This document shows, one piece after another, positions 19,374 through 29,457 of a stretch of DNA of 64,000 nt (within the stretch, counting starts at the first letter, position 1; each line of letters opens with the position of its first letter). The stretch is from an uncultured Clostridia bacterium (GTDB lineage Bacteria > Bacillota > Clostridia > TANB77 > CAG-508). The notes under the pieces were generated by a model. That model saw only the letters and a program-made list of their open reading frames with translations. It made no database searches and had not been told where the DNA came from. A program made the translations under genes and the position numbers. The stretch spans positions 1-64,000 of the forward strand of contig CAKOVK010000005.1 in NCBI GenBank assembly GCA_934121925.1, written 5' to 3'.

Positions 19374-19882
19374 TTTTCTTTGAATTTATTAGATTTAAAT
19401 ATATCATATGAATTAAGAGCATTTGCTAAAGTCCTTTTATAAGCGGTAGAGTTGGGTCTATATTTTAATCGGCAAAAAGCCTGAATTATAGTGGTATTAA
19501 TTATTTCTCTATTAAATTTGACTATGTCAGGATTTATTATAATTTTATTTTTGATGCATTTATAAAAAGAATCATTAATTCTTTGAATTTTATAATCCTC
19601 TGGAGCAAATTTTAATATGTGTCTTGCAACTTCCATGGCATATTCAATTTCGGTTTCAGCAATAGTATTATATAATTTTTGAATTGATAAATTTATAATG
19701 TCAATATTTTTGTTATTTTTATATTGTTTTGGTAAATACAAATTTATTTCATAATCATTTTTGTTTAATTCTATCTTAGAAGTGTTTATATATTTAATGT
19801 TTAATTTTAAAGCTCTACCTAAAACGCTAACTGTTAAATATGAAGTAGACTTAGAGTTATCTTTAAATTTTAATATGCCCAT
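19355..19882 (-). CDS. Possible inactive relative of YgjP/DUF45 metallopeptidases
   Basis: 175 residues from the ATG preceded by AAGGGGGA; an upstream in-frame start would lack a ribosome binding site. The C-terminal half (YKIQRINDSFYKCIKNKIIIN, then NREIINTTIIQAFCRLKYRP) resembles the DUF45 pattern in which WGSCS..INLN precedes a HExxH, but the histidines and glutamate are replaced by Q and R. I infer a catalytically dead relative. This is weak homology by eye only; otherwise it is an unknown protein. Confidence 0.5.
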   Translation of the reverse strand: MGILKFKDNSKSTSYLTVSVLGRALKLNIKYINTSKIELNKNDYEINLYLPKQYKNNKNIDIINLSIQKLYNTIAETEIEYAMEVARHILKFAPEDYKIQRINDSFYKCIKNKIIINPDIVKFNREIINTTIIQAFCRLKYRPNSTAYKRTLANALNSYDIFKSNKFKEKALRVS

Positions 19883-20077
19883 AAATAAATTCCCCCTTAT
19901 AGAAGCAAACAAAAACTTTGTTCACCAAACATACGTTTATTATAAAATCTGAAATTAAAAAAGTCAATAGCTTTTAATGCAAATATTGAAAAAAATAATT
20001 AATGCTGATAAAATATAGAAAATAGTCAGATAAATTGTAGTTTGTTTAATTGAAGTGTGAGATGGGAAGTTGGATCC

Positions 20078-20151
20078 GTAGGGGCGTATTGCATACGCCC
20101 AAAAACAAATTTGTTGCAAATGCTGTAGGGGGGCGCCGCCCTCGGCAACCC
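20078..20151. repeat. Two GTAGGGG hairpin repeats in tandem
   Basis: GTAGGGGCGTATTGCATACG (20078 on) and GTAGGGGGGCGCCGCCCTCG (20124 on) lie in the 313-base gap before purD. The rest of this gap shows no gene. Confidence 0.8.
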
Positions 20152-20195
20152 GAAGACATTGTAGAAATTGTTATAAATAGGAGGTAAGTTCGGAA

Positions 20196-21497
20196 ATGGA
20201 AAAATGTTTATTGCTAGGAAATGGTGGTAGAGAAGCAGTGTTGGCAGAATATATTAGTAAAGGTTATAGCTTGTACACAGTATGTTCTTATGAAAACCCA
20301 AGTATCATAGAAATGGTAAAAAAATCAGGAGGAAAATACATCATAGGGGATCCATTTAATAAGGAAACAGTTGCAAATTTCATAAAAGAAAATAATATTG
20401 AAGTATGTTTAATAAGTAGTGATAATTTGCTACAAGATGGGTTAATAGATATTGCAAAAGACCTAGGACTAAAAACATTTGGACCAACATCAAAAGGCGC
20501 AAAAATAGAATGGAGCAAAACTTACGCACTAAGTATAGTGGAAAAATTAGCTCCAGAAATGATAATAAAAAATTATAATATAACAAGCATAGAAGAATTA
20601 AAAAATATAATAGATACATACAATGACGATAGCTTTGTTGTAAAACCAGAAGGACTTACAGGAGGAAAAGGAGTAAAGGTTGGAGGAATACATTTTAAAG
20701 GAAAAAAAGAAGGATTTGAGTATGCAAAAAGCTGTTTAGAAATAAGCGGAAATGTAATTATTCAAGACAAAATAGAAGGACGAGAATTTACTATAATGGC
20801 ATTGACAGATGGAGAAAACATAGTAGTTACTCCAACAACATTTGATTATCCATATAGATTTGATAAAGATAAAGGACCTGGAACTGGAGGAATGGGATGT
20901 CTAAGTTTTAAAGATGGAATGTTACCATTTTTAGAACAAAAAGATATAGATAAATGTAGTAAACTAATAAAAGAAACTTTAAAATATATAAATAAAGACA
21001 ACCTAGAGTTTAATGGTGTTATATATGGTGGTTTTTTCAAAACAAAAAATGGAATCAAGTTTATAGAATTTAATTCTAGATTTGGTGATCCAGAGGCTCT
21101 AAATGTTTTAAATTCACTAGAAACACCATTTACAGAAGTGATGCAAAATATATTTAATAAAACATTAAGTACAGAAAATTGTAAATTTAAAAAAGAATGT
21201 ACATTCACATTGTATATAGTTACAAAAGAATATGCAGTAGAAAATAGAAAAGAGCCTTTGATATTTACAATAAATAGAGAAGAAATAGAAAAACAAGGAG
21301 TAAAAATATACTTTGCAAATACTAAACACTTAGATGGTAATAAATATTCATCAGTTAGTAATTCTAGATTATTTGGATTAACAACTTCAGCAAAAACTCT
21401 TCAAGTAGCAAGAGAAAAAGTTTATAATTCGATAAAGGGAAATATGGATGAAAAATTAGATTACAGAACAGATATAGGAAATATATATGAACATTAA
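20196..21497 (+). CDS. purD: Phosphoribosylamine-glycine ligase
   Basis: 433 residues, ATP-grasp enzyme of the second purine step. LLGNGGREAVLAEY at the N-terminus, VVKPEGLTGGKGVKV as ATP-binding strand, KIEGREFTIMA with an in-frame CGA arginine, PGTGGMGC, and EFNSRFGDPEA metal site. TAGGAGG ribosome binding site 11 bases upstream. Monocistronic with its own terminator. Confidence 0.95.
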   Translation: MEKCLLLGNGGREAVLAEYISKGYSLYTVCSYENPSIIEMVKKSGGKYIIGDPFNKETVANFIKENNIEVCLISSDNLLQDGLIDIAKDLGLKTFGPTSKGAKIEWSKTYALSIVEKLAPEMIIKNYNITSIEELKNIIDTYNDDSFVVKPEGLTGGKGVKVGGIHFKGKKEGFEYAKSCLEISGNVIIQDKIEGREFTIMALTDGENIVVTPTTFDYPYRFDKDKGPGTGGMGCLSFKDGMLPFLEQKDIDKCSKLIKETLKYINKDNLEFNGVIYGGFFKTKNGIKFIEFNSRFGDPEALNVLNSLETPFTEVMQNIFNKTLSTENCKFKKECTFTLYIVTKEYAVENRKEPLIFTINREEIEKQGVKIYFANTKHLDGNKYSSVSNSRLFGLTTSAKTLQVAREKVYNSIKGNMDEKLDYRTDIGNIYEH

Positions 21498-21536
21498 AAA
21501 GTCAAAAGAGGTTGGCTTTACCTCTTTTGACTTTTT
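21496..21536 (+). terminator. purD terminator
   Basis: Stem AAAGTCAAAAGAGGT / ACCTCTTTTGACTTT followed by T residues. Confidence 0.92.
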
Positions 21537-21550
21537 ATATACTATTCTTA

Positions 21551-21650
21551 TTGTATAGAAAAAAACGAAGATTTTTGCGTATACAACAAGGTTAGGCTTC
21601 CTTAGTTTTGCCCGAGCAAAACGAGTGGCATGTATTTTGCACTTTCTTAT
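21551..21650. repeat. AT-rich dispersed repeat, family D
   Basis: TTGTATAG..AACGAAGATTTTTGCGTATACAA followed by GCCCGAGCAAAACGAGTGGCAT. Related copies at 34892, 35285 (inverted) and 62059. Confidence 0.8.
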
Positions 21651-23491
21651 TCCCAATCTGTTTTTTGCTTTGTTTGAATATTATCAGAAAATGTTTTAGA
21701 ACTTAATAACACATACTCGTTTACATGTTCATCTATTTTCTTTACTGCTTCGGCTTGTTTTGCTTTATAATTTATTGCAGAAAATAATAATGGAGAAAAA
21801 ACAACAATTTGTTCTTGCTGTAAAGGTTCTGATTTAACATTTTCAGTTTCTTCCACTATAGGCTTTTCAAAAGAATTATCTAAGAAAACATCGATTCTAG
21901 GTTCTTCAATAGGCTTTTCTGCCAGAACTTTACTAGGTTCTCCTTCAATTTCCAAATCTATTGCTGTTGCATTATATTCTTTTGAAATATTTGGTTCCTT
22001 TTGAGCATCTTGAATAGTAGAAGGTTCCATTTCTTTATCTTTTGATTCTGTTTCTGCTTCAATTTTATTATTAGACTTTGTAGCCAAATTAATTAAAACA
22101 GAGGAAGTTATAGCCATTTCATCATCTTTTTTTGACTCCTCTTTCTTAATATGCTTATCTGGATTTATAGGCAAATCTTCTTGCAATTTTTTTGCAGAGT
22201 CAGCATTTTCATTTTGCTTTTCCTCAGCTATACTGTTTGGAACTTCTTTAACGTCAGTATTTGGAATGTCTTGCTTTTTTAACTCAGGTAAGTCAAGTTC
22301 TTGATCTGCATCTGTCCCAGATAATTTTATCTCTATACCATTTTTTAAATTTTCTTGATTTAATTCAGTTAGCGAAGAGTTAGCAAATCTAGCTTTTTCG
22401 GCTTTTAAATAGACTGTATTTATACAAGAATTAAAAAATACATTAGGAATTGCTTTATCAGGAGGAAGCAATAAATTAAAATAACTAATTATTGCATATC
22501 TTTTAATATCATCCATTTCTTTAAACTCTTTATATGAAAGAGATGAATTGTTTATGTTTAAGTCTGGTGTTTTTAATTTATTTAGGTAAGTTGGTGAATA
22601 ATCTAAGTATGTAGCATTAAGTATAAGTTCTGAATATTTATCATTAAACTTAATAGAATTGTTTTTATATATCCATTTGAACATTTCATTTACATTATTT
22701 GTTTTTGTTGAAATAGATAAAAGGGAAGAATATGCGGACGCCTGTTTAGATAAATCTGAATAGGAGTTTTCTTGAACAGTTGATACATCTTCACTAGAAT
22801 TACTAAGTTCTTCTGGATTAAGCTCCTCTCTGGAAATGGATTGTAAGTATTCATTAGAAGAATACCTTTTGACTTCGGACTGATGTTTAATAAAATCATC
22901 TAATTCAAATTTATCGTGTATAGAATATTTCTTTTCCCATTCTTCACGTTCTTTTATAAATTCTTCAAAAGTATTATTATGCTTTGTAATATCAACAAGA
23001 TCAGAAAAAGCTTCATCTTGATTAAAAGCATTTGCTTCTAAGTTTTTTGTTCGTGTATATGAATCTATTTTTCTTTGATACATACGTAAAAATGAAGATC
23101 TTGGATATTTCTTTTCCCAATCTTTTACTTTAGATTTTAAAGTTTCAAGGTCATTAGTCTCTTTTATAATTCTATAAAGTTTTATTAAAGCTTTGCTTTG
23201 ATTTTCTATTTTTTTATTTTCTTTAAACTTAATTTGAGAGTAAATGTATTGAGTAACTGAAGAGTAATATTCATTAAGAAGATACTCTATTTTCTTCTTA
23301 AACTCAGGACTAGCTAAACCATCTAATAGTTTTTTGTATCTATTTTTCCAAGAAGAGATTCTGTAATCTAAGAGTTCAATATCTTGGAGCTGCATTGCTT
23401 CTGCGATGATTTGGCAAAGTTCAAAATATGCTTGATCTTCTAATTTTTTTAATTCTTCTCTTTCTGCTTTTGCTTCTTTAGCATTTTCCAT
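21647..23491 (-). CDS. Large acidic protein with repeated W-x-x-K/R-Y units, unknown
   Basis: 614 residues, soluble, Lys/Glu/Asn/Ser rich. The N-terminal third holds three similar units with a Trp-Lys/Glu-x-x-Tyr core: SSWKNRYKKLL, KDWEKKYPRSSFL and EEWEKKYSIHDKF, each about 75-100 residues apart and followed by a basic helix. The central and C-terminal part (from about residue 380) is low-complexity, Glu/Pro/Lys rich, probably disordered. No transmembrane segment. I do not recognise the family; a scaffold or cytoskeletal role would be guesswork. Confidence 0.7.
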   Translation of the reverse strand: MENAKEAKAEREELKKLEDQAYFELCQIIAEAMQLQDIELLDYRISSWKNRYKKLLDGLASPEFKKKIEYLLNEYYSSVTQYIYSQIKFKENKKIENQSKALIKLYRIIKETNDLETLKSKVKDWEKKYPRSSFLRMYQRKIDSYTRTKNLEANAFNQDEAFSDLVDITKHNNTFEEFIKEREEWEKKYSIHDKFELDDFIKHQSEVKRYSSNEYLQSISREELNPEELSNSSEDVSTVQENSYSDLSKQASAYSSLLSISTKTNNVNEMFKWIYKNNSIKFNDKYSELILNATYLDYSPTYLNKLKTPDLNINNSSLSYKEFKEMDDIKRYAIISYFNLLLPPDKAIPNVFFNSCINTVYLKAEKARFANSSLTELNQENLKNGIEIKLSGTDADQELDLPELKKQDIPNTDVKEVPNSIAEEKQNENADSAKKLQEDLPINPDKHIKKEESKKDDEMAITSSVLINLATKSNNKIEAETESKDKEMEPSTIQDAQKEPNISKEYNATAIDLEIEGEPSKVLAEKPIEEPRIDVFLDNSFEKPIVEETENVKSEPLQQEQIVVFSPLLFSAINYKAKQAEAVKKIDEHVNEYVLLSSKTFSDNIQTKQKTDWE

Positions 23492-23576
23492 ACATTAGTC
23501 CCCCTAAAATCCATATCTATAAACAATTATACCAATATTTCTAAAAAAAGTAAAGAAAGAAAAATTGTGATTATAT

Positions 23577-24623
23577 TTATAAATCTAAATTGAAGAAAAT
23601 AATATTTTTTAAAAACAAATATGTATAAAATGCAGCAAAACACCCTTGTAAAAATTTCCCTATTAAATAAGGTTTTATAGAAATTCCATTTTTAGAAGTT
23701 ATGCTAAGAACCTGTAATGCTACAGAAATTCCACCGAATCCGAGTAAAAATGCACAAATAATAATATTTAAAGATATATTTTTAGTATAAATTAATGCAA
23801 TAGAGCAAACACCATTTGTAAGTTCTATTAGTCCAGTTAAAATTCCTTTTATATATTTAGATGAAAGACCAAAAGCGTTTAAAATTGGTGAAAGAAAATT
23901 AGCAATTAAATCTAATGAACCACTACTATTTAAAATAGAGATAATAACAGAAAAAAGTACAACAAATCCACCAATAAGAAATATTGTGTTAATTGCATTC
24001 ATAATAGAAATAGCTAAAACTTCACCTAAGTTAGATAAACATATTTTAGAAGGAAGCATGTTATTAGAAATATTTGAAAAAGAATTTCTTTTGCTCCATT
24101 TCCACCATCTAAATAAAAATCCTACAGTAATACATGCAAGAATATGCGTTATAAGCAACAAAACTCCAGTTTTACTATCTTTAAAAAGCCCAATTCCGAC
24201 TGTACCAACAATGAACAATGGGCCAGAATTGTTTGTAAAAGCAATAAGTCTTTCGGCTTCTATACTAGAACATAGATTTTGTCTTTTTAAATCAGCTACT
24301 ATTTTGGCACCGACAGGATATCCACTAATTATACCCATTATAAAAGGGAAAGAACCTTCTCCAGGCACATTGAAAATAGGTCTCATAAATTTATTTAATA
24401 ATTTGCCCAAATATGAAACTACATTTGTATAACTAAGAAGTTCCGTAGCAATAAAAAATGGCAAAAGAGAGGGAACTACAGAATTTGCCCATAAAGAAAG
24501 ACCAGACTTAGCAGAAGATAAGTTGGTTTTAGAAAAAACGAGTAACAGTATAGTAAATAAGCATATACAAAATGGAAAAAATAGTTTTTTTATTTTAAAT
24601 ATTACAAATTTTACTTTATGCAT
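23577..24623 (-). CDS. ylbJ: Sporulation integral membrane protein YlbJ
   Basis: 348 residues from the ATG preceded by GAGGTG. About eight hydrophobic segments and the nucleoside-transporter/gate-like repeats SLWANSVVPSLLPFFIATEL, MGIISGYPVGAKIVADL and FTNNSGPLFIVGTVG, diagnostic of YlbJ. In Bacillus this protein is made in the mother cell under sigma-E and is needed for spore cortex formation; its presence suggests sporulation capacity or ancestry. Confidence 0.88.
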   Translation of the reverse strand: MHKVKFVIFKIKKLFFPFCICLFTILLLVFSKTNLSSAKSGLSLWANSVVPSLLPFFIATELLSYTNVVSYLGKLLNKFMRPIFNVPGEGSFPFIMGIISGYPVGAKIVADLKRQNLCSSIEAERLIAFTNNSGPLFIVGTVGIGLFKDSKTGVLLLITHILACITVGFLFRWWKWSKRNSFSNISNNMLPSKICLSNLGEVLAISIMNAINTIFLIGGFVVLFSVIISILNSSGSLDLIANFLSPILNAFGLSSKYIKGILTGLIELTNGVCSIALIYTKNISLNIIICAFLLGFGGISVALQVLSITSKNGISIKPYLIGKFLQGCFAAFYTYLFLKNIIFFNLDL

Positions 24624-24703
24624 TAGGACACACCTCATATTAATATATACTAAAAAATAAAAAATATATAACAAAAAAATGGATATACTTGTTAATGCTT
24701 AGA

Positions 24704-24750
24704 AGAATGAAGGAACAAAAGGGGGCTGTCCCCATTCGTTTCTTCATTCG
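24704..24750. repeat. GGGGGCTGTCCCC palindromic repeat
   Basis: GAATGAAGGAAC and GTTTCTTCATTC arms around AAAGGGGGCTGTCCCC; member of the GGGACAG hairpin family. Confidence 0.75.
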
Positions 24751-24824
24751 TTTAAGAGAGTAGACAAAAGCAAAAAATAATGATATATTATATAAGGAAA
24801 TTACTATTTGCAAGGAGAAGTAAT

Positions 24825-26085
24825 ATGATAGGTGAATATGATAAAGCAAAAAAAATACTAAATAAATATAACCAAAAACATATAATAGAATTTTTAAAAT
24901 CTCCAGATGGAAGTATAAACAATGAGTTAGTAAAACAGGTCTTAAATATAGATTTTGATGAACTTAAGGAATTATATAATAAAACTTTTGAAAGTTTATA
25001 TGTCGATTTAGAAGAATTAGAACCAATTGCAGGGATTAATCCAAGAAAACTAGCAAAAGAAACATTAGAAGAATACGAAAAAATAGGAATAGATATTATT
25101 AAAAGTAATAAATTTGCAGTTAGCACAATGGCAGGGGGACAAGGAACTAGACTTCGGTTGTGATGGACCAAAGGGAATGTACAAAATAGAATTCGAGGAT
25201 GGAGGAAAATATTTATTTGAAATTATAGTAGATACTTTAAAACGTGCGAATGATAAATACAATGTAACCATACCATGGTACATAATGACAAGCAAAGCTA
25301 ATAATGAACAAACTGTAAACTTTTTAAAAGAGAAAAAATATTTTGGATATCCAGAAGATTATGTGTTTATTTTTGAACAAGGCGAATTACCATTGCTAAA
25401 TGAAGAGGGAAAACTGTTAATAGGAGAAGATAAACTTATAAAAGAAGCTTCTAATGGCAATGGAGGCATATTCAATTCTATGTTAAAAAAAGGTGCTATA
25501 AAAGATATGGAAAATAAAGGAATTGAGTGGGTTTTTATAGGATCTGTTGATAATATATTACTAAAATGTGTAGATGTTATGCTCCTAGGAATTACTGCAA
25601 GTAGTGGAAATAAAATAGGAACTAGAACAGTATTAAAAAGAAGCCCAGAGGAAAAAGTAGGAGTTCTATGTAAGCAAAATAATAAAATAAAAGTTATAGA
25701 ATATACAGAATTACCAAAAGACATAGCTGGAATTGTAGATGAAGATGGTGAATTAGTCTTTGGAGAATCTCATATAATGTGCAATCTTTTTAATATTGAA
25801 GCTATAAAAAAAGCAAGCACAAAAGAATTAAGTTACCATATAGCCTTTAAAAAATCGAATTATTTAGATAAAAATGGTAATCTAATAGAACCTGAAGAGC
25901 CAAATGCATATAAGTTTGAACAATTTATATTTGATAGCTTTAAGCTATTTGATAATATTTCTATTCTAAGAGGAAAAAGAGAAGAGGACTTTGCACCAGT
26001 AAAGAATAAAGAAGGAGAAGATAGCCCTGAAACAGCTAAAAAACTATATGAAAACTATTGGAAAAATACGCAAATTATGATATAG
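24825..26085 (+). CDS. UDP-N-acetylglucosamine/UDP-sugar pyrophosphorylase (UDPGP family), one CGG +1 site
   Basis: 419 residues after one shift; the ATG follows AAGGAG. It makes UDP-sugars from UTP and sugar-1-phosphate. The nucleotide-binding motif is MAGGQGTRL then CGGT (25155) and TGTGATGGACCAAAG, giving GGQGTRLGCDGPKG, the family signature (usually RLGFDGPKG). Triplet reading stops two codons later at TGA. Other blocks: FGYPEDYVFIFEQGELP, NGNGGIFNSM, FIGSVDNIL and IMCNLF. This is the eukaryotic-like UAP rather than GlmU type. Confidence 0.92.
25155..25158 (+). other. CGGT read as Gly (+1 site, UDP-sugar pyrophosphorylase)
   Basis: CTT CGGT TGT GAT gives the L-G-C-D of the catalytic loop; triplet reading meets TGA two codons later. 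Confidence 0.92.
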
Positions 26086-26220
26086 TAAAAACAAATCTGA
26101 AAAATTTCAATTTTCAGTAAATTTTCTGTGCAATGTAATTTTATACATTAGGAAAGTTGTATGACTTTCTTAATATATAAAGCAAAATTTACTTTGTAAA
26201 TTTTGAAGGAGGAAAAATAA

Positions 26221-27732
26221 ATGAGTAATAGAGGTAGAAGATATGATAGCGAGCCAAAGCTGAACTATAAAAAGGTTATAGGAGTAATTGTAGCTATTGC
26301 TGTTATTATAATGATAATAATTTCTATTGTAAACATAGTAAAAACAGGAAAAAAGAAAATAGAAGTAAAAAAATATTCATATTATGTATCATATGAAAAT
26401 GGAAAATTTGGAGTTATAGATAACGAAGGAAACAGTATAATAGAACCAAGCTACAATGAAATGATATCTATACCAAATAATTCAAAACCAATATTTATAT
26501 GTACATATGATATAAATGAAGCTGATGGAACATATAAAACAAAAGCGATAAATGATAAAAATGAAGAAATTTTAACAGGATACGATAAAATAGAAGCATT
26601 AGATAATTATGACTCAAAACAGAATATTTGGTATGAAGATAATGTATTAAGAGTTTGCAAAAATGGAAAATATGGATTAATAGATTTTGAAGGCAAGGAA
26701 GTTGTACCTTGTGATTATGATGAAATAACAGCCTTAAATGGAGTAAAAAGCAATATAGTAGTAAAAAAAGCAGGAAATATCGGAATAGTAAATGAAAAAG
26801 GACAAACAATAGTACCAGTACAATACAAAAATATATTTACATTAAAAGAAGGATATAAGAACGAATATATAATTGTAAATGAAAATGATCAATATGGATT
26901 AATTAATACCAGTGGAGTAGTTGTTATAGAGCCAAAATATGAAATGGTAAAATATTTAAATAGTTCTAACATATTTGCAGTAAAAGAGGCTGGAGTTTGG
27001 AAAGCAATAGATATAGGAACTGGAAGTATAGTTATAGATGGCGGATATGATGATATAATTCAAGCAAAATCAGATAGTTTTGTAATAGTAAAAGCAGGAA
27101 AATATGGAGTTGTAAATTTAAATAAAGAAGAAGTAATAGCACCACAATATGAAGACTTGAAATATGCATTTTCAATTTACTATATAGCTAAAAAAGATGG
27201 AAAATATGGAATAATAAATATAGAAAATGAAGAAATAAAACCATTTGAATATTTAAATATGACATATATAGAAAGTGCAAATATAATACAAGCAGATAAA
27301 ACAGAAACAGAAACGGTTATTCTAGATAGCAATTTAGGACAAAAAATAAGTGGAATAATATCAGAAGTAAATATAGAAAAAGGATATATAAAAGCCTATG
27401 TAGATAATGAATATAAATATTATAACTTTAAGTTCGAAGAGAAAAAATCTTCTGATTTATTAACAGCAAATAACTTATTCCTAAGCAAAAAAGATGGAAA
27501 ATATGGTTATGTAGATAAATCAGGTACAAAAGTAATTGATTATAAATATGAAGATGCAACAGAACAAAACTCTTGCGGCTTTGCAGCAGTAAAAGAAAAT
27601 GGAGTTTGGGGAAGCATAAACAAAGCTGGAGCAATTTCAAAAGAACCATCTGTAAACTTAGATAACAGCATATATATAGACTTTATAGGCGAGTGGCACT
27701 TAAGCGACAACGGACTATACTATGAAAAATAA
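26221..27732 (+). CDS. WG-repeat protein with N-terminal membrane anchor
   Basis: 503 residues. One transmembrane segment (about residues 20-42) is followed by about ten WG-type beta repeats of the form YGLIDFEGKEVVPCDYDEI (also FGVIDNEGN, IGIVNEKGQ, YGLINTSGV, YGVVNLNKE, YGYVDKSGT). Such repeats form extracytoplasmic beta-rich scaffolds; a binding role is inferred. GGAGG ribosome binding site. It ends at a GGGGACAGG palindrome. Confidence 0.88.
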   Translation: MSNRGRRYDSEPKLNYKKVIGVIVAIAVIIMIIISIVNIVKTGKKKIEVKKYSYYVSYENGKFGVIDNEGNSIIEPSYNEMISIPNNSKPIFICTYDINEADGTYKTKAINDKNEEILTGYDKIEALDNYDSKQNIWYEDNVLRVCKNGKYGLIDFEGKEVVPCDYDEITALNGVKSNIVVKKAGNIGIVNEKGQTIVPVQYKNIFTLKEGYKNEYIIVNENDQYGLINTSGVVVIEPKYEMVKYLNSSNIFAVKEAGVWKAIDIGTGSIVIDGGYDDIIQAKSDSFVIVKAGKYGVVNLNKEEVIAPQYEDLKYAFSIYYIAKKDGKYGIINIENEEIKPFEYLNMTYIESANIIQADKTETETVILDSNLGQKISGIISEVNIEKGYIKAYVDNEYKYYNFKFEEKKSSDLLTANNLFLSKKDGKYGYVDKSGTKVIDYKYEDATEQNSCGFAAVKENGVWGSINKAGAISKEPSVNLDNSIYIDFIGEWHLSDNGLYYEK

Positions 27733-27740
27733 AAACTAGA

Positions 27741-27773
27741 GAGGGAAAAAGGGGACAGGCCCCTTTTTCCCTC
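27741..27773. terminator. Terminator / GGGGACAG palindrome
   Basis: Stem GAGGGAAAAAGGGG / CCCCTTTTTCCCTC with ACAGG loop after the WG-repeat gene. Confidence 0.8.
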
Positions 27774-27795
27774 AAAACAAAAGAGGAGATAGAAA

Positions 27796-29037
27796 ATGGA
27801 GCTAAAAGCGAAATACCAATATACGTACTTTATAAAACCGTTTATAATAGAAAAAAGCCAATATAGTAGATATTTATTAGATTTATTAAACAATAAAAAT
27901 TGTAAATTAAAAATATTTGAGAAAGAAAAAGATTTAAATTTGTATTCGTATTTTCTTCCAAATATAAGAGAATATTTTTTTCCTACATTTTCGTTTAACA
28001 AAAACCAAATAAGTGAATTAGAAGAAAATAAAAATGATATAAATGCAATTATGCTTTCTAAATTGCATTGTAATATATTTGAGTATATATTAGAACAAAA
28101 AGTACAAGGCAAAGTTAATGAGGAAAATGGAATTTTCTTTAATATAGATAAAATAGAAATTGTATGTTTGGATACAGGAATATGTTTTTTAATTATAAAA
28201 ACAAATGTTGAAAACAGTGATAAATTTGCAGATATATTGAATTTTAATTATAAATTAAAAGATATAAATACAGATTATAAACAGTTAAAAGACTATAATA
28301 ATATAAAAGTGCAAACAGATACTTTTGGAAATATGGATGAATTTTCTGAGTTTATAGATAATATTACAGGAGTTAACAATTCAAGCAAGTTAAAAGATAT
28401 AGACCTATATAATAAAAGATTTTTTGTTTATACATATACTTGTATTGACCAAGAAAACTGGAACAATGAGGATGACTTTAAGAACATAGAAAATGAGTTT
28501 ATAAAATATAGTAATGTACTATCAAACAACAGTACTTTAGAGTTTAACAATAACGAATTTGAAAATTCATTTCAAACAATAAAACCATTCAAGTATGCCA
28601 AATTTGGATTTACAAAACAAAGCGCTAGCTTAATTACATCAAGTGTCAATATTAATAACTATACTAAAATATTATTTGAATATGAGAATGAATACCTATA
28701 TACTTTACTAATTTCTTTATATGAAAGAATATATCTAAAAAAACTAGAAAATAATTTCAAAGAAAAGGAATCTCTAGAAGAATTTTCTAAATTTACAGAA
28801 GAATTATGGACACATGAAATAACAAATTCTTTAACAGGAACAATGTTTTTTAATAAATGGAAAGAAGTTTTTGAATTAAGAGATATTTATAATCAAATTA
28901 AAAATAAGTATGAGGTAACATACAAGGAACTAAAGGTAGATAACAATGCTAAAACAAATAGAGTTATAGCAATGGCACTTGCAGTATCTTTAGTGCTAAA
29001 TGTAATTAATTTTATTGTTTTACTAAGATTGCTGTAA
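27796..29037 (+). CDS. Unrecognised protein with C-terminal membrane anchor
   Basis: 413 residues, Asn/Lys/Phe rich, with a hydrophobic C-terminal segment (about residues 391-412) preceded by charged helices (SLYERIYLKKLENNFKEKE). This places the bulk of the protein in the cytoplasm as a tail-anchored form. The overall plan recalls CorA-like proteins with a C-terminal membrane end, but the GMN motif is absent. AGAGGAG ribosome binding site. I cannot assign a function. Confidence 0.65.
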   Translation: MELKAKYQYTYFIKPFIIEKSQYSRYLLDLLNNKNCKLKIFEKEKDLNLYSYFLPNIREYFFPTFSFNKNQISELEENKNDINAIMLSKLHCNIFEYILEQKVQGKVNEENGIFFNIDKIEIVCLDTGICFLIIKTNVENSDKFADILNFNYKLKDINTDYKQLKDYNNIKVQTDTFGNMDEFSEFIDNITGVNNSSKLKDIDLYNKRFFVYTYTCIDQENWNNEDDFKNIENEFIKYSNVLSNNSTLEFNNNEFENSFQTIKPFKYAKFGFTKQSASLITSSVNINNYTKILFEYENEYLYTLLISLYERIYLKKLENNFKEKESLEEFSKFTEELWTHEITNSLTGTMFFNKWKEVFELRDIYNQIKNKYEVTYKELKVDNNAKTNRVIAMALAVSLVLNVINFIVLLRLL

Positions 29038-29075
29038 GAAAATCCATAAAAAATTATTAAAATATAGGAGGCAAA

Positions 29076-29454
29076 ATGAAAACATTTTGTGGTACAGATA
29101 TAATAGAAATAAGCAGAATAAAAGAATCCATAGAAAGGTCACGGAGATAGATTTTTAAGTATAATTTATACTCCAGCGGAAATAGAATATTGCGAAAGTA
29201 AAAAAAATGCAAAGTATTATCATTATGCAGGTAGATTTGCAGCAAAAGAGGCAATATATAAAGCTGTTTCAAGCCTTTTAGAAAATAAGTTTGATATATC
29301 TTGGCATAATGCGCAAGTAATAAATGATAAAAATGGAAATCCTCAAATAGAATTCCTAGATATTAAATTTGATAAATTAAAAAGTATTGATATATCAATA
29401 TCACATTGCAAAGAATATGCAGTTGCGACAGTTGTTGCAGTAGTTAAGGAGTAA
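29076..29454 (+). CDS. acpS: Holo-acyl carrier protein synthase, one CGG +1 site
   Basis: 125 residues after one shift. It transfers 4'-phosphopantetheine to ACP. GTDIIEISRI carries the Mg-binding Asp; at 29142 TCA CGGA GAT restores IERSGDRFLSIIYTPAEIEYC; then GRFAAKEAIYKA with the catalytic Glu-Lys. As triplets, the frame reads CGG AGA TAG and stops after 24 residues. TAGGAGG ribosome binding site. The stop is 3 bases from tatD. AcpS is normally essential, so the shift must be efficient. Confidence 0.92.
29142..29145 (+). other. CGGA read as Gly (+1 site, acpS)
   Basis: TCA CGGA GAT gives S-G-D; triplet reading gives CGG AGA TAG and terminates. Confidence 0.93.
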
Positions 29455-29457
29455 GAA

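Noticed and set aside
24780..24824. Upstream start of the UDP-sugar pyrophosphorylase
   Set aside because: The ATG at 24825 has AAGGAG at the right distance, while the longer form has none.
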